A stretch of DNA of 64,000 nt from Thelonectria olida (GCA_020736575.1 JAGPYM010000007.1:930001-994000); one strand, 5' to 3'. Shown: positions 12,337-24,486, numbered from the stretch's first letter. Numbers and translations: made by a program. The notes: a model not told the origin generated them from the sequence alone.

Positions 12337-13100
12337 AGCGATGGAAGATGGGCAGATTTCGGCCCAACAAACAATTCAAAGCAGGCGGAAAAGTATAACG
12401 GTGAAGAAAGAGCCCAGAATAAAAGGGCGCTGAACGTGTAAAAGACTGATCGCAAGGGTGATGGATTCAAGGCTGAAAGGTGAGCCGATCGAGGTTACCG
12501 CGCAAAAGATGAAACAAAAAGGTCCCGCCAGATGTCCAGGAGCAATTCACAGAGTCGTGAGTCCGGGGATATGAGGAGGAAAGAGGGGAGGGAGGGAGAA
12601 GAGGGAAAGGTGACGGTTGCGACACTTGAGTATGTGTTCTTGGGTCAATGTCAGCTCAAGAGCTACTGCGGTCTTGGACGAAGTACGTGGGTGGTGGTGG
12701 GGCTGAGGGGCAGAATCCGGCCTCCGTGGTCACGGGCGTTTAGTTAACGATCCGGATCAATGAGTCAATGCCGAAAGGGCACTAGCCACAGGTGAAGCCA
12801 CAGATTGCCCCACACCCACACAGTCCGTGCCACATCAAGCGCCTGAGGCTGAACCTCTTAACGCGTGAGCACGCGTGAGCCAGGGAAGGAAGTCTCGTTT
12901 GCAGCCTTCTTTCTGAGCTCCACCCACAGCCGCGCCGCGCATCGCATCTCTCTTCGTCCTGACTTCTGCCCCAGGTTTCGTCATTCACCAACGCTCTCCA
13001 GGGGTTTCGCAGGTAACCCGTCTTCTTGTCCGCCATCCGTGCTTCGTTCATCAATACAACTTCGAATTCGCGTAGAGCCTGCAGATCTCTCACTCTTACC
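12337..13100. promoter_or_regulatory. Divergent promoter region, XRN1 / HAT2
   Basis: This 760-bp stretch separates two divergent starts. It has a purine-rich block near 12570-12615 (GGAGGGAGGGAGAAGAGGGAAAGG) and a duplicated ACGCGTGAGC pair at about 12860-12880, the latter close to HAT2. I see no gene in it. Confidence 0.5.
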
Positions 13101-14713
13101 ATGGCGCCGGCGCAAGTTGCAGAGCGCGACCCCGATGGTTAGTCTCTTAAACGACATACAGCCACTTTTGTGTCGCTCAATCGGACTTTACTCACATAAC
13201 TCATAGTCGACATGACCCGCGATGAGGAAGATGACCAGGCCGAGCGTCTTATCAACGAAGGTACTGCTTCTCTGCAATCTCGCCAGTCTGCTCTTGTCTT
13301 CTCACTAACGCTCATCTCAAGAGTACAAGACATGGAAAAAGAACAGCCCTTTCTTGTACGACATGATTCTTGGGTGAGAACTGCCTTCCATGCTTTAATT
13401 TTGCAAGGACACATACTTACTTGGGCAATACAGAACGGCCCTGACTTGGCCAACTCTCACCGTTCAGTGGTTCCCTGATGTTAAGGAACCCGAGAACAAG
13501 AATTACAGAGTTCACCGCCTTCTCCTCGGCACTCACACATCTGACGAGAGCCCCAACTTTGTCCAGATTGCCGACGTCCAGATTCCCAAGGCTGTAGCAC
13601 CCAATCCCGACGACTACGACGATGAGCGTGGCGAGATTGGTGGCTATGGCAAAGGAGAGGTTGCTGCCATCAAGTGTGACATAGTCCAGAAAATCGAGCA
13701 CCCCGGCGAGGTCAACAAAGCCCGATACCAACCCCAGAACCCCGACATGATTGCCACCTTTTGCGTGGACGGCAAAATTCTGATCTTTGACCGAACAAGA
13801 CATCCCCTGCAGCCTGCTTCCCTCGGTAGAGTGAATGCTCAGGTTGAGCTTGTTGGCCACAAGGCAGAAGGCTTTGGCCTGAACTGGAACCCTCATGTGG
13901 CTGGGTGTCTTGCCTCTGGTAGCGAGGATACCACAATGTGTCTATGGTGAGCAACTTGAAGAGAAGGTCGACAACAAATCAAACTCACACAAGTACAGGG
14001 ATCTTAACACGCTTGAGGCTGGGTCCCGCATTCTCAAGCCCGCTCGCAAATATACCCATCATACTCAGATCGTCAATGACGTCCAATACCATCCTATCTC
14101 CAAAAACTTTATCGGCTCTGTATCAGATGATCAGACGCTTCAGATCGTCGATGTCCGCCACAGCGAATCCAACAAGGCGGCTATCGTCGCTAAGCGCGGC
14201 CATCTGGATGCCATTAATGCTTTGGCGTTTAACCCTACCTCGGAAGTTCTCGTAGCCACTGCGTCGGCCGATAAGACGATCGGCATTTGGGATCTACGAA
14301 ACGTCAAGGAGAAAGTTCACACCCTGGAGGGACACAACGATGCCGTGACTTCACTAGCTTGGCACCCGAACGAGGCTGGCATCTTGGGCAGTGCCAGTTA
14401 CGACCGAAGAATTATTTTCTGGGATCTCTCTCGCGTAGGAGAAGAGCAGCTTCCCGAGGACCAGGAAGACGGCCCCGCCGAACTGTAAGTAGCACTCACG
14501 ACAAGGTTGAGGCAAGCAAGGAGCTAACGCATACGCAGACTATTCATGCACGGCGGTCACACAAACCATCTGGCAGACTTCAGCTGGAACCCTAATGAGC
14601 CATGGCTCGTGGCGAGTGCTGCAGAGGATAACCTGCTGCAGATCTGGAAGGTTGCGGAGTCGATTGTGGGCAAGGACGACGGCGACCTGCCTGTCGACGA
14701 GCTCGACCGATAG
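13101..14713 (+). CDS. HAT2: Histone-binding WD40 protein (Hat2/RbAp48/Msi1 family)
   Basis: This histone H4-binding beta-propeller is a subunit of type B histone acetyltransferase and, in related complexes, of CAF-1 and PRC2-like assemblies. Six exons (13101-13137, 13207-13260, 13322-13373, 13434-13946, 13999-14484, 14539-14713) encode 438 residues. The N-terminal helix ERLINEEYKTWKKNSPFLYD and the LTWPTLTVQWFPD motif are family signatures. WD blades follow (KARYQPQNPDMIAT, GHKAEGFGLNWNP, GSEDTTMCLWD, ASADKTIGIWDLRN, SASYDRRIIFWDL, SAAEDNLLQIWKV), and the acidic DDYDDERGE loop is present. All five introns are short GT-AG introns that keep the frame. Fungi often have two close paralogues in this family, so assignment to Hat2 rather than a Msi1-type paralogue is likely but not certain. 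Confidence 0.92.
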
Positions 14714-15333
14714 GCAAGGTGGAAGTTCGTAGAGAAAAGTCGGTCTCCATAGGATGGCGAGTTTCACCACCTAATCTACTAAGTTGCTAGGCGAAATGTG
14801 TGAGTCAAGGACGGCCCTGTAAAGTATCTATGACCGATGTGTTTGGGGGATAAAGGAACAGGAAAACAATGATAATATTACCTTGACAGAAGGGCGATGG
14901 TCTCTTTTCCACCGCTTGAATCCGTTGCACCGTGACGTTGTCTTGTTTGCGTGGGTAAATACCCAATAGGTTCTCCATCAGTTGGCAACAAGCGACCTTT
15001 CTCACGTCCGCGAATGAGACACCAGTCTACTTCTACCGTTTGCTCACAGTCCAATCATGTCTTATTTTCATCTTCTATTGTTCTCTTTCTATTGTTCTCT
15101 ATTGCCCTCTATTGTTCTCGTTTGTTTCCCCCAAACAATGCAGACAGGTTAAGCACCCAAATTCGTCGCCGTCTCCAACCTCATCAACCTACACTTTTCC
15201 TACCCTGCCTTTACCTCTATTCAACTAACGCATAGTTGCGACCCTCCTCTCTCCAAACACGCTCTAGCAGCAGCAAAAGCCCTCTTTCTCTCCATCGCCC
15301 CCTTCTTCAGGCCTCCCTTTTTTGTCCTCCAAC
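14714..15333. other. HAT2 3' region and promoter of the 1049-residue gene
   Basis: Tandem-like TCTATTGTTCTC repeats lie at 15072-15120 within a pyrimidine-rich leader typical of fungal promoters and 5'UTRs. No gene is seen. Confidence 0.5.
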
Positions 15334-18300
15334 ATGTCCCAAGATCCAGGGCCACGAGATCGTCACAGGGCTCTCGTAGCCTACCTAGCACGAAAGGACA
15401 TGACCAATGCCGATCCCCGTGGTTTGATGCGCGCGGCAATGCGCATCGGCTTTCCCGCGGAAGAAGCTGCGCTGCTCTCCAGCATGACGTGCAAGCAGCT
15501 CATCAAGCTCCAGAATCAACCAAACCGCCGCACTCCCGTTTTAGGCAGAGAACTCATTCGCGAGGTCCAAGTTTGTGCCGTGCAAGACGCGTTGAAGAAT
15601 GAGAACCTCGCCGCCATCAGCGTCGATGTCGATATCCTTGCCGACGCAATCGACGAGCCCACCGACATCAACGTTGAGGACGAGGGGGACGAGCAGCGTC
15701 GCAAAAGATTCAAGTTCTCCGACGATGGCTTGTCGCAGTGGTTCGACGGCAAAGACCCCTATGTTCCCAAGAATATCGAGTCAACCATGTCAACCCTCAG
15801 TCTCAAACACTCAAGCTCCGACATCATCACCGGAATCTGCCGGCACATTGAACTTGCTGTTGAACTCGGAAAGCATCTCGGCCCCCACGATATCATCAAG
15901 CTCTACTCCATCAGCAAGTCCTTCCATGCCGCCATCAACGGTCACATGTTATCGTCAGTCCGCGCTTGGATTGGGCACCGAGCTCTAGAGGCAGCAAGCA
16001 TCTTCGACTTTAGATACTACAAGCGAGCTCTGGTCACCGACCCTGCCGGTCGTACTTGGGTAGATAGGATGGGGGAGGGCGAAGATGATGTGCAGCAGAA
16101 GGCGAGAGCACGTTTGGTCCCCGGCATGAAGTATCTCCAGATGGTTCTCGGCCGCGACCGGTACATTCGGGAGATTATGGCTATTATGGCGCGCAACGGC
16201 CACCGCATGCCTAAGGGCATGTACAGCACCCTGCTTCGCCTCTGGTTCTTGATGGAGATTTGCACCTCACGACATAGACTACATTGGCTGGCTGACAAGC
16301 GCAAGTGGACCGACCAAGACCTCTACAACGCCCAATTCTTCTTCGTCAAGCTCAGCATGCACTTTAGCGACCCTGTCTATGGCACTAACGGCAACTGCAA
16401 CGGCCTTCTCCGCATCATGTTGGGCCAAAAGGGCTTGTATCCTCTGTGGCAGTTGCTTATGTGCAAGAAGTACAGGACTTTCGAGGAGTCTATTGACCTC
16501 TTCTTGCGTTACGATTACGAGCCTGGACGGGGCATGTGGGCTGATAGTGCAGACTCTGGCGAGCTTTACGGCGTGCCTTTGTATATGATCGGCCAAGGCC
16601 ATCTCGAAGGCTGGGGCAAGGGCAGCAAGCACCTGATGAGGCCGGATGAGGTTATCCCTGTCGAAGCTATTCGACGTGGCCTTGAGCTCGACGACCACCT
16701 CATGGATATGGTCGTTTGGGGATACATCGACTTTAAAACGGGCGAGAACCTAGTGCCAACTGAGGATGAGCTTTATATCTCGGACGAGGAGAATGCTCTT
16801 GAGCATGTGGACACACGTCAGCACTGGCGCCGAAAGCATGCTCTCAAGAAACAGTGGCCTAAACTCACTCCTGAGCAGCGACGGGAGATCATCGAGGAAG
16901 ACCAGCGCGAGAACATGCAGACTTTGCCATTCTGCGGGGACGAAGACCTCACTTATTCTGACGGTAATGACCAGACATCAGGATCATCAGAGTACAGCCC
17001 CGAGGACGAGATCATTCGTGGATTCCAGGTCCCAACGAAGCGAGGAAACAAGACCATTGCCGACCCAGACGATAACAGCGAGAGCTGGGATAAGTTCGTC
17101 ACCAGGACCTTGTTCGGTATGGAGGCTGGCGAGACCGTGGATCTCCCATCCGATTATATCGTGAACATGCAGTCGAAGATGAAGTACCACCCAAGTCTTG
17201 AAAGAAGTGATTTCGACTGGATAGCTTGGATGGACTCAATTGCTCGGGCCAGGGCTAATGAGGCCAGTGGTCAAGATGACGATGCCGACGATGAAGACGA
17301 TGACGACGACGATGCTGACGATGATGCCGACGATGATGATCAGGGCAGCCACCGATGCAACGGCGGCAACGATAAGAACGATGATGCCGGTGACGATGGC
17401 CGCAGGGACGGTGGAGGCGAGCATGCTGGAGGCCATCACGAAGGAGACGGTTATAATGGAGGTGATGAGGACGAGGATGGAAACAATAAGAGTAACAATA
17501 ATCGACAGGCTGAAACTGATGATGACGGAGACGAGGAAATGACAGAGCAGAGTGATGACTCTGACGACGAGACTATTAACCAAGACGACTGGAACAATGC
17601 CGCCCAAGCCCAGCTGGTTGATCCTCAGCAAGCCCAGCCAGTTCCCCAGCATCAGCAAGTTCAGCAGACCGAGAATGGCTGGCTGAACAATACCAACCAC
17701 GGCCAGCTATTCGTTCCGCAGCAGGTTCAACAAGCACAACAAGCTGGACCTCCCCGCACAGAGCACCTGCGTCATATAGACGCTCAGGGAGTAGACACTC
17801 GTCAGCAGTTCAGCATGGCTATCCACAACCGCAGCGCGCACATCGCCCCTCCTGCCTTCACGAACGGCTTCTCCCAAGGCCTACCTCAGGGCCACGCAGC
17901 TGGCCCCTCCCGACATGGGTTTCAGCTGCTGCTGCAGCCGAGTCAACAGGTGCCGATTGTTCCGACGCAGCCCGGCGAAGCTGCCCAACTTCACGCCGCT
18001 CAACTCCAGGCCAACCATCGGCGCTCGCAGCTGCTAGCAGAGCATTACCAGGCAATGCAGAACCACCAGCAGCAGCCCAATGGACGGATCAGCGCATCGG
18101 AAATTCAAGCCCAGCAAGCGCTCTTGCAGCGGTTCACGCAGCAGCCTGTCGGAGGAGCGGCACCTCTGCCTGGCCAGGGAAGCGCCTCTAACACTCAAAT
18201 GCACCCTTTGGCCGCGCAGATATACCAGTACCAACAGATCTTGCGGGAACAGCAGGCTCAGGCTCAGCTCCGAACACAGCAGCTATCTCAATTCATGTAC

Positions 18301-18483
18301 AACACCCCAGGTGGTCAGAATCTAGCCCCTAACCTTCAAGCTCGTCTGCTGGCACAAGGACTCCAAGGATATCACCAGCAACAAGTATTTCAAGGACCTC
18401 ACTACCCTCAAGGACCTCAAGAGATACGGGGACCTCAAGGACCTGGCCCCCATATCAATCACAACCAAGGAGCTCAGCCTTAG
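15334..18483 (+). CDS. Large conserved fungal protein, F-box-like, acidic and Gln-rich
   Basis: I do not recognise a named family. The single exon encodes 1049 residues from the ATG at 15334. The N-terminal half looks folded: a helical repeat-like segment (RALVAYLARKDMTNADPRGL), then at about 175-215 an F-box-like helix pair (LGPHDIIKLYSISKSFHAAI), then a Trp/Tyr-rich helical domain to about residue 480 with GHRMPKGMYSTLLRLWFLME and RYDYEPGRGMWADSADSGEL. From about 640 comes a very acidic Asp/Glu tract coded by GATGAC-like repeats (17,275-17,345), and the last 250 residues are Gln/Pro-rich. The layout suggests a nuclear regulator or adaptor, but no catalytic motif is visible. Confidence 0.8.
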   Translation: MSQDPGPRDRHRALVAYLARKDMTNADPRGLMRAAMRIGFPAEEAALLSSMTCKQLIKLQNQPNRRTPVLGRELIREVQVCAVQDALKNENLAAISVDVDILADAIDEPTDINVEDEGDEQRRKRFKFSDDGLSQWFDGKDPYVPKNIESTMSTLSLKHSSSDIITGICRHIELAVELGKHLGPHDIIKLYSISKSFHAAINGHMLSSVRAWIGHRALEAASIFDFRYYKRALVTDPAGRTWVDRMGEGEDDVQQKARARLVPGMKYLQMVLGRDRYIREIMAIMARNGHRMPKGMYSTLLRLWFLMEICTSRHRLHWLADKRKWTDQDLYNAQFFFVKLSMHFSDPVYGTNGNCNGLLRIMLGQKGLYPLWQLLMCKKYRTFEESIDLFLRYDYEPGRGMWADSADSGELYGVPLYMIGQGHLEGWGKGSKHLMRPDEVIPVEAIRRGLELDDHLMDMVVWGYIDFKTGENLVPTEDELYISDEENALEHVDTRQHWRRKHALKKQWPKLTPEQRREIIEEDQRENMQTLPFCGDEDLTYSDGNDQTSGSSEYSPEDEIIRGFQVPTKRGNKTIADPDDNSESWDKFVTRTLFGMEAGETVDLPSDYIVNMQSKMKYHPSLERSDFDWIAWMDSIARARANEASGQDDDADDEDDDDDDADDDADDDDQGSHRCNGGNDKNDDAGDDGRRDGGGEHAGGHHEGDGYNGGDEDEDGNNKSNNNRQAETDDDGDEEMTEQSDDSDDETINQDDWNNAAQAQLVDPQQAQPVPQHQQVQQTENGWLNNTNHGQLFVPQQVQQAQQAGPPRTEHLRHIDAQGVDTRQQFSMAIHNRSAHIAPPAFTNGFSQGLPQGHAAGPSRHGFQLLLQPSQQVPIVPTQPGEAAQLHAAQLQANHRRSQLLAEHYQAMQNHQQQPNGRISASEIQAQQALLQRFTQQPVGGAAPLPGQGSASNTQMHPLAAQIYQYQQILREQQAQAQLRTQQLSQFMYNTPGGQNLAPNLQARLLAQGLQGYHQQQVFQGPHYPQGPQEIRGPQGPGPHINHNQGAQP

Positions 18484-20442
18484 AGAACTTGGACTTATGC
18501 TAGCTGTAACAAGCTGGTTTAGCAAAGGATAGGACAGATCTCTTTGGAAGCAGGTGAGGCCATCAGGATCATGTATGAAGACGATAAGATTCGCCCCACG
18601 AGAGAGCAGATCAACAAGGAACGAGGAAATGAGTATCATGAGGGTATCTGGAAATCATCCAAGCGATAGTTAGCTCATGATGGCAAAATTCATTTAGCCT
18701 CATTCATGTTGACTGTGTCTCCTCACTCGTACATTTATTTGGTCGCACTCACTTCGAACCTTAACCCAAGTACGTAGACTTTCGTCCAAGGTACTTCTAT
18801 GACTTTCTCTCTCTTGCTGTCATGGCCGCCGTTGTCCAACAATACAATTCCATGCATGACTGTTTTCATATCAGCAGAATCGGGCAATCAGGTATGTACA
18901 AAGTGACGGCAGGGTAAAGCGAAAGGACAAAAATAGAGCCTGTCCATACCATACGCACATTCTGTCTACATCCTAGAAGAAGAACAGGCAAATTATAACA
19001 ACAGGGAGGGAAGACGAGGAGACGAGAAAGTAACATGTTCGAGGTCAGAGACAACAAAAATACGCACAACGGCCTCTCCGTCCATCCTATCCCATTCCTA
19101 CCCAATCTAGCCAAGTACAACAACATGTCCACCCAGTCCTACCTATCACCGCCTCTATCCCACAAGCCTCAAAGCAGTTTCCCTCCCACACCGACTCACA
19201 TCAGAAATCTCAACTCGGGACGACAAGCCAAGGTAGTAACAGAAGCGAGAAAGGAGAAAGAAAAAAAGAGCCCCATTTCATTTGTGCTGGAAAAAAGAGT
19301 TTGCCTCTTTGTTGAAAGAAAAAAAAAGCGACGAGGAGAAAGAAGAGAAAAAAAGAGTTGCTTCGAAAGAACAAACCCCTTTTCCCCGTCCAACTCCCCC
19401 CAAAGTCTCTAACCCAGCAGAGCAAACAAGCAGAAGCCAAACAATTGAGATATAAAGCCAGCCTTTGTTTGAGAGAGATTTTTGTTTTCCCTTTGCACTC
19501 CCCGACTCCTCCCATCCGCCAAATGTTTCCCTCCGATATAACCACCCATTTGGTTTCCCTGCCACCAGCTCCCCAGCTCCCGCGCATACCAGAAAATAAA
19601 GAAGGGGAAAACAAGAGCAACAATACAAAGACAGAGAAAGTTGACAAACTGCGAATATATGTGTCGATGGTGTTTGGGGGGTAAGTGTGTGTGTGTAGTG
19701 TACGATAAAGGGGGGAGAAATGTGTAAAAAAGAAATAACATGAGAAATAGCTTGTAGAAAAAACAGAGTGGCGAGGTGATGTGATGAGGAAAGACGACAA
19801 GATAGAAGAAAGCAGCTTGTTGTGTTCGTAACTAAACACCAACGAAACTGGATATTCGAGTCACACACACAAAATGCCAAATGTACCCTTACGCTCCCCT
19901 TCGCTATGCACCCAAGCCTCCAAGACCAGTTTTCCAGCAAAACAGCCCCCATCCCATTAAGCCCCGGCCGTGATCCCACCGTTGGAATGATGAAAGAGGG
20001 AAATAAAGAAAAGGATCACGAACCCAGACCTGCCCAACGAGACAGAGACCTAGCAAAACCCCCCCATACCATACCATGAACCGATAAGCCTCAACCCCCC
20101 CTCGCACCAAAGAGCAGCCCTGGCATTGGCAAGGTAGTCAGTCACTTTTGTCTTCCAGCCTTCGAAATAAGTTTTAACAAGTCCCCCTGAAAAAAAATGT
20201 CCGACACTCCGGGATCCTGGTCTTCCGAAACCAATACAATACCGCCGACCTTTCCTCAAGGAGAACAACCAAGTCCAGAAGGTATTTGCCAAGGTCAAAT
20301 GCTCTATGTTCGTCATTCCAAAGTCGTTTTGCGTAACAAATAAGCAAACACGCTGATTCGTTCCTTGTCCCTCATGCTGATCATGTTGATCTAAGGAAAG
20401 CATATGCACAGCACCCTAAGCATAACAAAATGCCCCGTGTCT
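18484..20442. other. Convergent intergenic region (about 2 kb), low complexity
   Basis: This gap lies between the 3' ends of two convergent genes. It has A/G-rich runs on the + strand at 19250-19370 and 19600-19800, and a GT repeat near 19685-19697. Open frames on both strands here are composition artefacts with Ser/Phe/Leu-rich or Lys/Arg-rich translations. I see no gene. Confidence 0.55.
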
Positions 20443-22676
20443 CTAAGCAGGAGACTTGCTGGGAGGAGCAGAGCCGCCGTTCTGGCGAGCGTCGTTGCCA
20501 GTCACCGAGAGGCCGCCAATCCCGCTCGAGAGAAAGGCAAAGGGGTCGCTCTCGTTATTGCCACTGTTGGCGTTGCTGTTGTAGAAGTTGTTGGGGCCCG
20601 AGGCTGGGCCGTTGCTGGCCGACTGGAAAGCAGCCTCAGCAGCCCTGCTGTCGAAAGGGCCAGCAGAGTGAGATCCAGGGGCCGATCCGAAACCTCCATG
20701 GGTGTTGAGCGAGCTGGAGTAAGCTGCTGCGCCACCGCCCAAGCCAGAGGGAAGATAGTGGCTAGGGGGCCACCAAAGTGCTGTTGCTGCTGATTGTAGC
20801 CGCTGGATCCTCCAAACGAGCTTCCGGAAGAAAAGGGCCCAGGTCCAGGAGTTCCGCCCATAGACCCCTGGCCCATGTTGTACTGAGAGGAGTTGTCCAT
20901 AGAAGAGGGGTATCCGGAATCAGCCACGACTGCAGCTCCAGCACGGCTCGCGCCGCAGCGAAGACAGCAGACATTCTTAGCAAAGTTGTGGTAGCCACAG
21001 ACTTCGTTACCACACTTCCAATCACCAGCGCGGAAAGGTACAACTCCACTGCCACCCATGCGCCCACCGTGGCCACCCATAGGCCCGTGATGTCCACCAT
21101 GGGGAGGAGGCGGCATCATGGCAGGAGGTCCATAGCCACCATATCCGTAAGAGTTACCACCCATCTCATTGACGGGGCCAGCACCAACAGCCGGGAAAGA
21201 GCATCGGAAGCAAGCAGTTCGGCGTTGGAAGTTGGAAAAGCCGCAAGAGGGGCAAGTCCAGTCGCCAGGACGAGGGCGGTTCTTGCTCGGGGGGAACGGA
21301 GTCAGGATATCCTGAGCGCGGTCGAGGACACGGCTGGAAGATGGCGAGACCTCGATGGCCTTCTCGTTCAGAGCACGACCGTTCATGCAGAGACTCTCGG
21401 CAGCCTATTTTGGGGGTTAGCAATGTCTTACAAAATGAGGAGTTTGATATTATGGATGACGTTGTCATGATTTGCAAGGACAGATATTTCGCTCCACAAT
21501 CAAAGTCAATTTTAGACTCACCTCCTCGTGGGAAGAGAATACCGCAAATCCAGTACCCGTAGGCTTATGCTGCTCCGGCGTACGGAGAGTCCAGAAAGCA
21601 ATGGGTCGGCCACCAAACTGGGTAAACCAGCTCTCAAGCTCGGACTGAGTCGTATCGTGAGGCAGTCCAGACATGTGAAGCACCTTGCTCCGCTCAGAGA
21701 GGAAGGCTCTCACATCGGCTCGGGCATCCATAGGTCGAGTCAATACGTCCGGGTGCTCCTGAGGAGGCTGCGACTTGCGGATCAGGCCACGGAGAACGCG
21801 GGCGAGTGTAATGGCCTCCTCCATCGCTCGACGAGGCGAGGCAGGGGCAAGAGCCTGTAGATGGAAGGGCAGATTGTGCTTGATCGGCGCGCTTGACTGA
21901 ACAGGCTCCACCTCAAGAGCGGCGCAGATGTTGGAGAGCATCGAAGGGCCAAAGGGGAGCGACTCGGGGTGGTGCTGCTGCCATCGCTGATACTCTGTGC
22001 GCAGATCGAAGGTGCGAGAGTGCTGCAGGTAGGGTGGTAGCACGACAGCCTTGTCGCGGGCCTCACGGGGCAGCTGGACTCGAAGATCCCATGCATCGAG
22101 GGTAACGAAGACGAAATCGAGGTTCTTGGAGGTCAAGTACTCGGTAGCAAATGTGTCGAATCGGCCGATAGCATCCCTAAAGGTACCAGCGTTTCGAACA
22201 TGCTCCCAGGTCAACGTGGTCAAGCTCGCTGCAGACATGGAGAGTTAGAAAAGGCTTTCACAAGACAGTGCATCGCCAGGGGTTTTTTTTCGCACATGTC
22301 GGCGAACGTAGCAGACCAGCGAGGAAACTCGCACGACGACAGGATGAAGGGGGGGTTCGTGATTCAAGGCGCGGAAAACTTACTGCACAGGGGAGTGATT
22401 GGAGTGTTGACGGGCTTGACGAGGACGCTCTCATGAGTGATCTGACAAGGAAAGGAAGAAGTGTGAGCAAAGTTCGTTCTGCGGAGATGGACGCATGTTG
22501 GCCCGAAAATGGCATTTTTAGCAACTCACCTCCTCGAGCGAGTTGGCGTCAACCAGAATCCATCCAAGCTCAATGACCTCTGCCGAGTCTTTTGTCACAT
22601 ATACCCCGTGTTCGTCGCAGGTAGTAGCAACGTGAATGACGACGTAGCGGTCGATGTTGAGTGGCTGGGTAGCCAT
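20443..22676 (-). CDS. RRM + two RanBP2 zinc fingers + degenerate ERI1-like exonuclease domain, frame broken near the 3' end
   Basis: This family is often annotated as asparagine-rich (ARP) RNA-binding protein in fungi. Exons are 22676-22530, 22441-22384, 22228-21522 and 21404 to the end. Residues 1-235 have an ERI1-type 3'-5' exonuclease fold (SAEVIELGWILVD, CTSLTTLTWEHVRNAGTF), but the usual DxE of motif I reads HVA (His15, Ala17), so catalysis looks lost. An RRM follows (KVLHMSGLPHDTTQSELESW), then two C-x2/4-C zinc fingers (GDWTCPSCGFSNF, GDWKCGNEVCGYHNF). After HFGG the frame continues to a stop at 20502 with atypical sequence. The frame one base away ends at 20443 and carries the natural tail (AGPFDSRAAEAAFQSASNGP). 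One missing C in the C5 run at 20765-20769 explains the break. The restored length would be 624 residues. Confidence 0.85.
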
Positions 22677-24486
22677 GGTGGCAGTCGTTTTTGGGGGAGG
22701 GCCGGAGCGAGGTACGCAAGACGCGGCTCGACGGGAAGCAGGACGGATGGCGGCGACGGAAAGTATCGTCGGATACTGGACGAAATAAAAGCAGCCGACA
22801 AAGTGCTATGAATAAAAAGCCTAGAAAGATATCCTGCAACTAGCCTGTGGCCCGGCCAGGTCGCGATGCGATGTGAGGTGAGGTGAGGTAAGGGAGGTGA
22901 GGACGTGGTTTGAGTCTGAGGTTAGGTTTGAGTGGGAAACGGAAGTAGTCACTTGGCCAGTGAGCTTCAGGAGACGAACGGAGTCTACCAGGGCCGACTG
23001 GGTTCGTGTGCACTGTGCCAAAACCCCCGAGGCCAGAAAAAAACCGGCTCACGGCCGTCAGGGACTTCAGGGACTTGGAGTAATTACCTACCAATGTGGT
23101 TATCCCGGAGTCGGTTTCTAGTTAAGTTATGTATTTCGAATTGACTCTGAATCTGAGCTACAGCTATCTACTCTCAGCTGCTGCGACTAATAAATCAACG
23201 GTTTCAACGGCAGAACCTCCTGCACCTGCACGATATGTTGAACTCTAGATCATTGGTTCCGTTTTGAGTTGAAGAAAATGGGTGTTTCCGTTGACTGGGG
23301 GGGCTCTTGTACAAAGTACCTCACCGGCGTCAATGCCCAGACCATGTGCAAAGTACTCCGGACCACCAAGGTTGGTGGGGAATAACTTAGCGGATGGAAA
23401 GGGGGATAAAGGCAAACGAAATAAAAAGGATCAAATACCTACGTCAAAATGATAGATGGGGACAAATAACTCCGAGATTATTCGAATACACACCTGTCAA
23501 GGTAGTTCCGATAAGTGAGGGAAATAATGATAATACAGTTACGAATACAAAGAAGAAGAAGAAGAATCCGAGGCAAGAGGAACAAGAAGTGACAACATGA
23601 CGACGCTCTTGACAACTTTGAGAACTGATCAGTGATTTGTGGACGGCCCCTCGTGTCAAGCGCTGCCTCACGCCGTTATGATGGTCTGCCGCTTCCAGTT
23701 GTGTCATCCGTCACCCATTCAAGACGATTCCAACGGCAGAGGGCGATTGCAGACCCTGTATTCGTATAGGCCGTTACCAACACGTAACTACAAATGCAAC
23801 ACGTGTAGGCAAAGTCAGCATGCAGCAAGTTGCAGAGCTCTCGGCAGCACCTCAGAATACTCAGCTGCACTCGTACCAAGTACTCCGTATGGATACTGGT
23901 CACCCCGTTGGAGGGAGCGGGGAATCCGAGCAGGGCCTGTGTAATATGGAATAAACGAAGCCGTGGGATTCAGGGATGGAGACCCGACACCCAGGTTGCA
24001 AGGTGCGCCCACGCAACTCACACTGCCGCCTGCCCTGAGCTTTCAGTGCAACGGAGCCCTGAGATAAATATGGACCCGTCCCTGTCACTCTGGCCTTCGG
24101 TTGGGGAGGCGGAGCTTGTAACTAGTTGGCGGGTGCGGAGGCGGCTTTGCGACATGCCTGAGCGAGAACATCCATTACTCTGACAGACCACATATTTCTA
24201 GTGCTTGCAAGAATGAGGCGAAATGCGTGCGCAACAAATACTTCGACTTCCTTACAATACTGCTCGGGCAAATACCTGAAGTGCCTGGTTCCTTCTCGAT
24301 GAGACACCATCCTTCCGCCGTCCGCCTTCCCACTCGAACAACATGTCTCCCAAGGTAGGCACGACTCAGGTCGGGGCCACGTTAGGTAAGGTAGTGCCGG
24401 GGTCGCCCCAGAAAAGACCTAAAATTGGTACCCGGCAGGTAGGTGGTGAAGTTGCCTCTTTCCGCCCAGGCGCCTGCCCCCCTCTA

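Noticed and set aside
16279..16698. 139-codon frame antisense to the 1049-residue gene
   Set aside because: Shadow of a real coding exon; GC-rich codons on one strand leave the other open.
19278..19979. 233-codon minus-strand frame
   Set aside because: Phe/Ser/Leu-rich translation of a purine/pyrimidine-biased stretch; first codons are not conserved-looking and several other frames overlap it.
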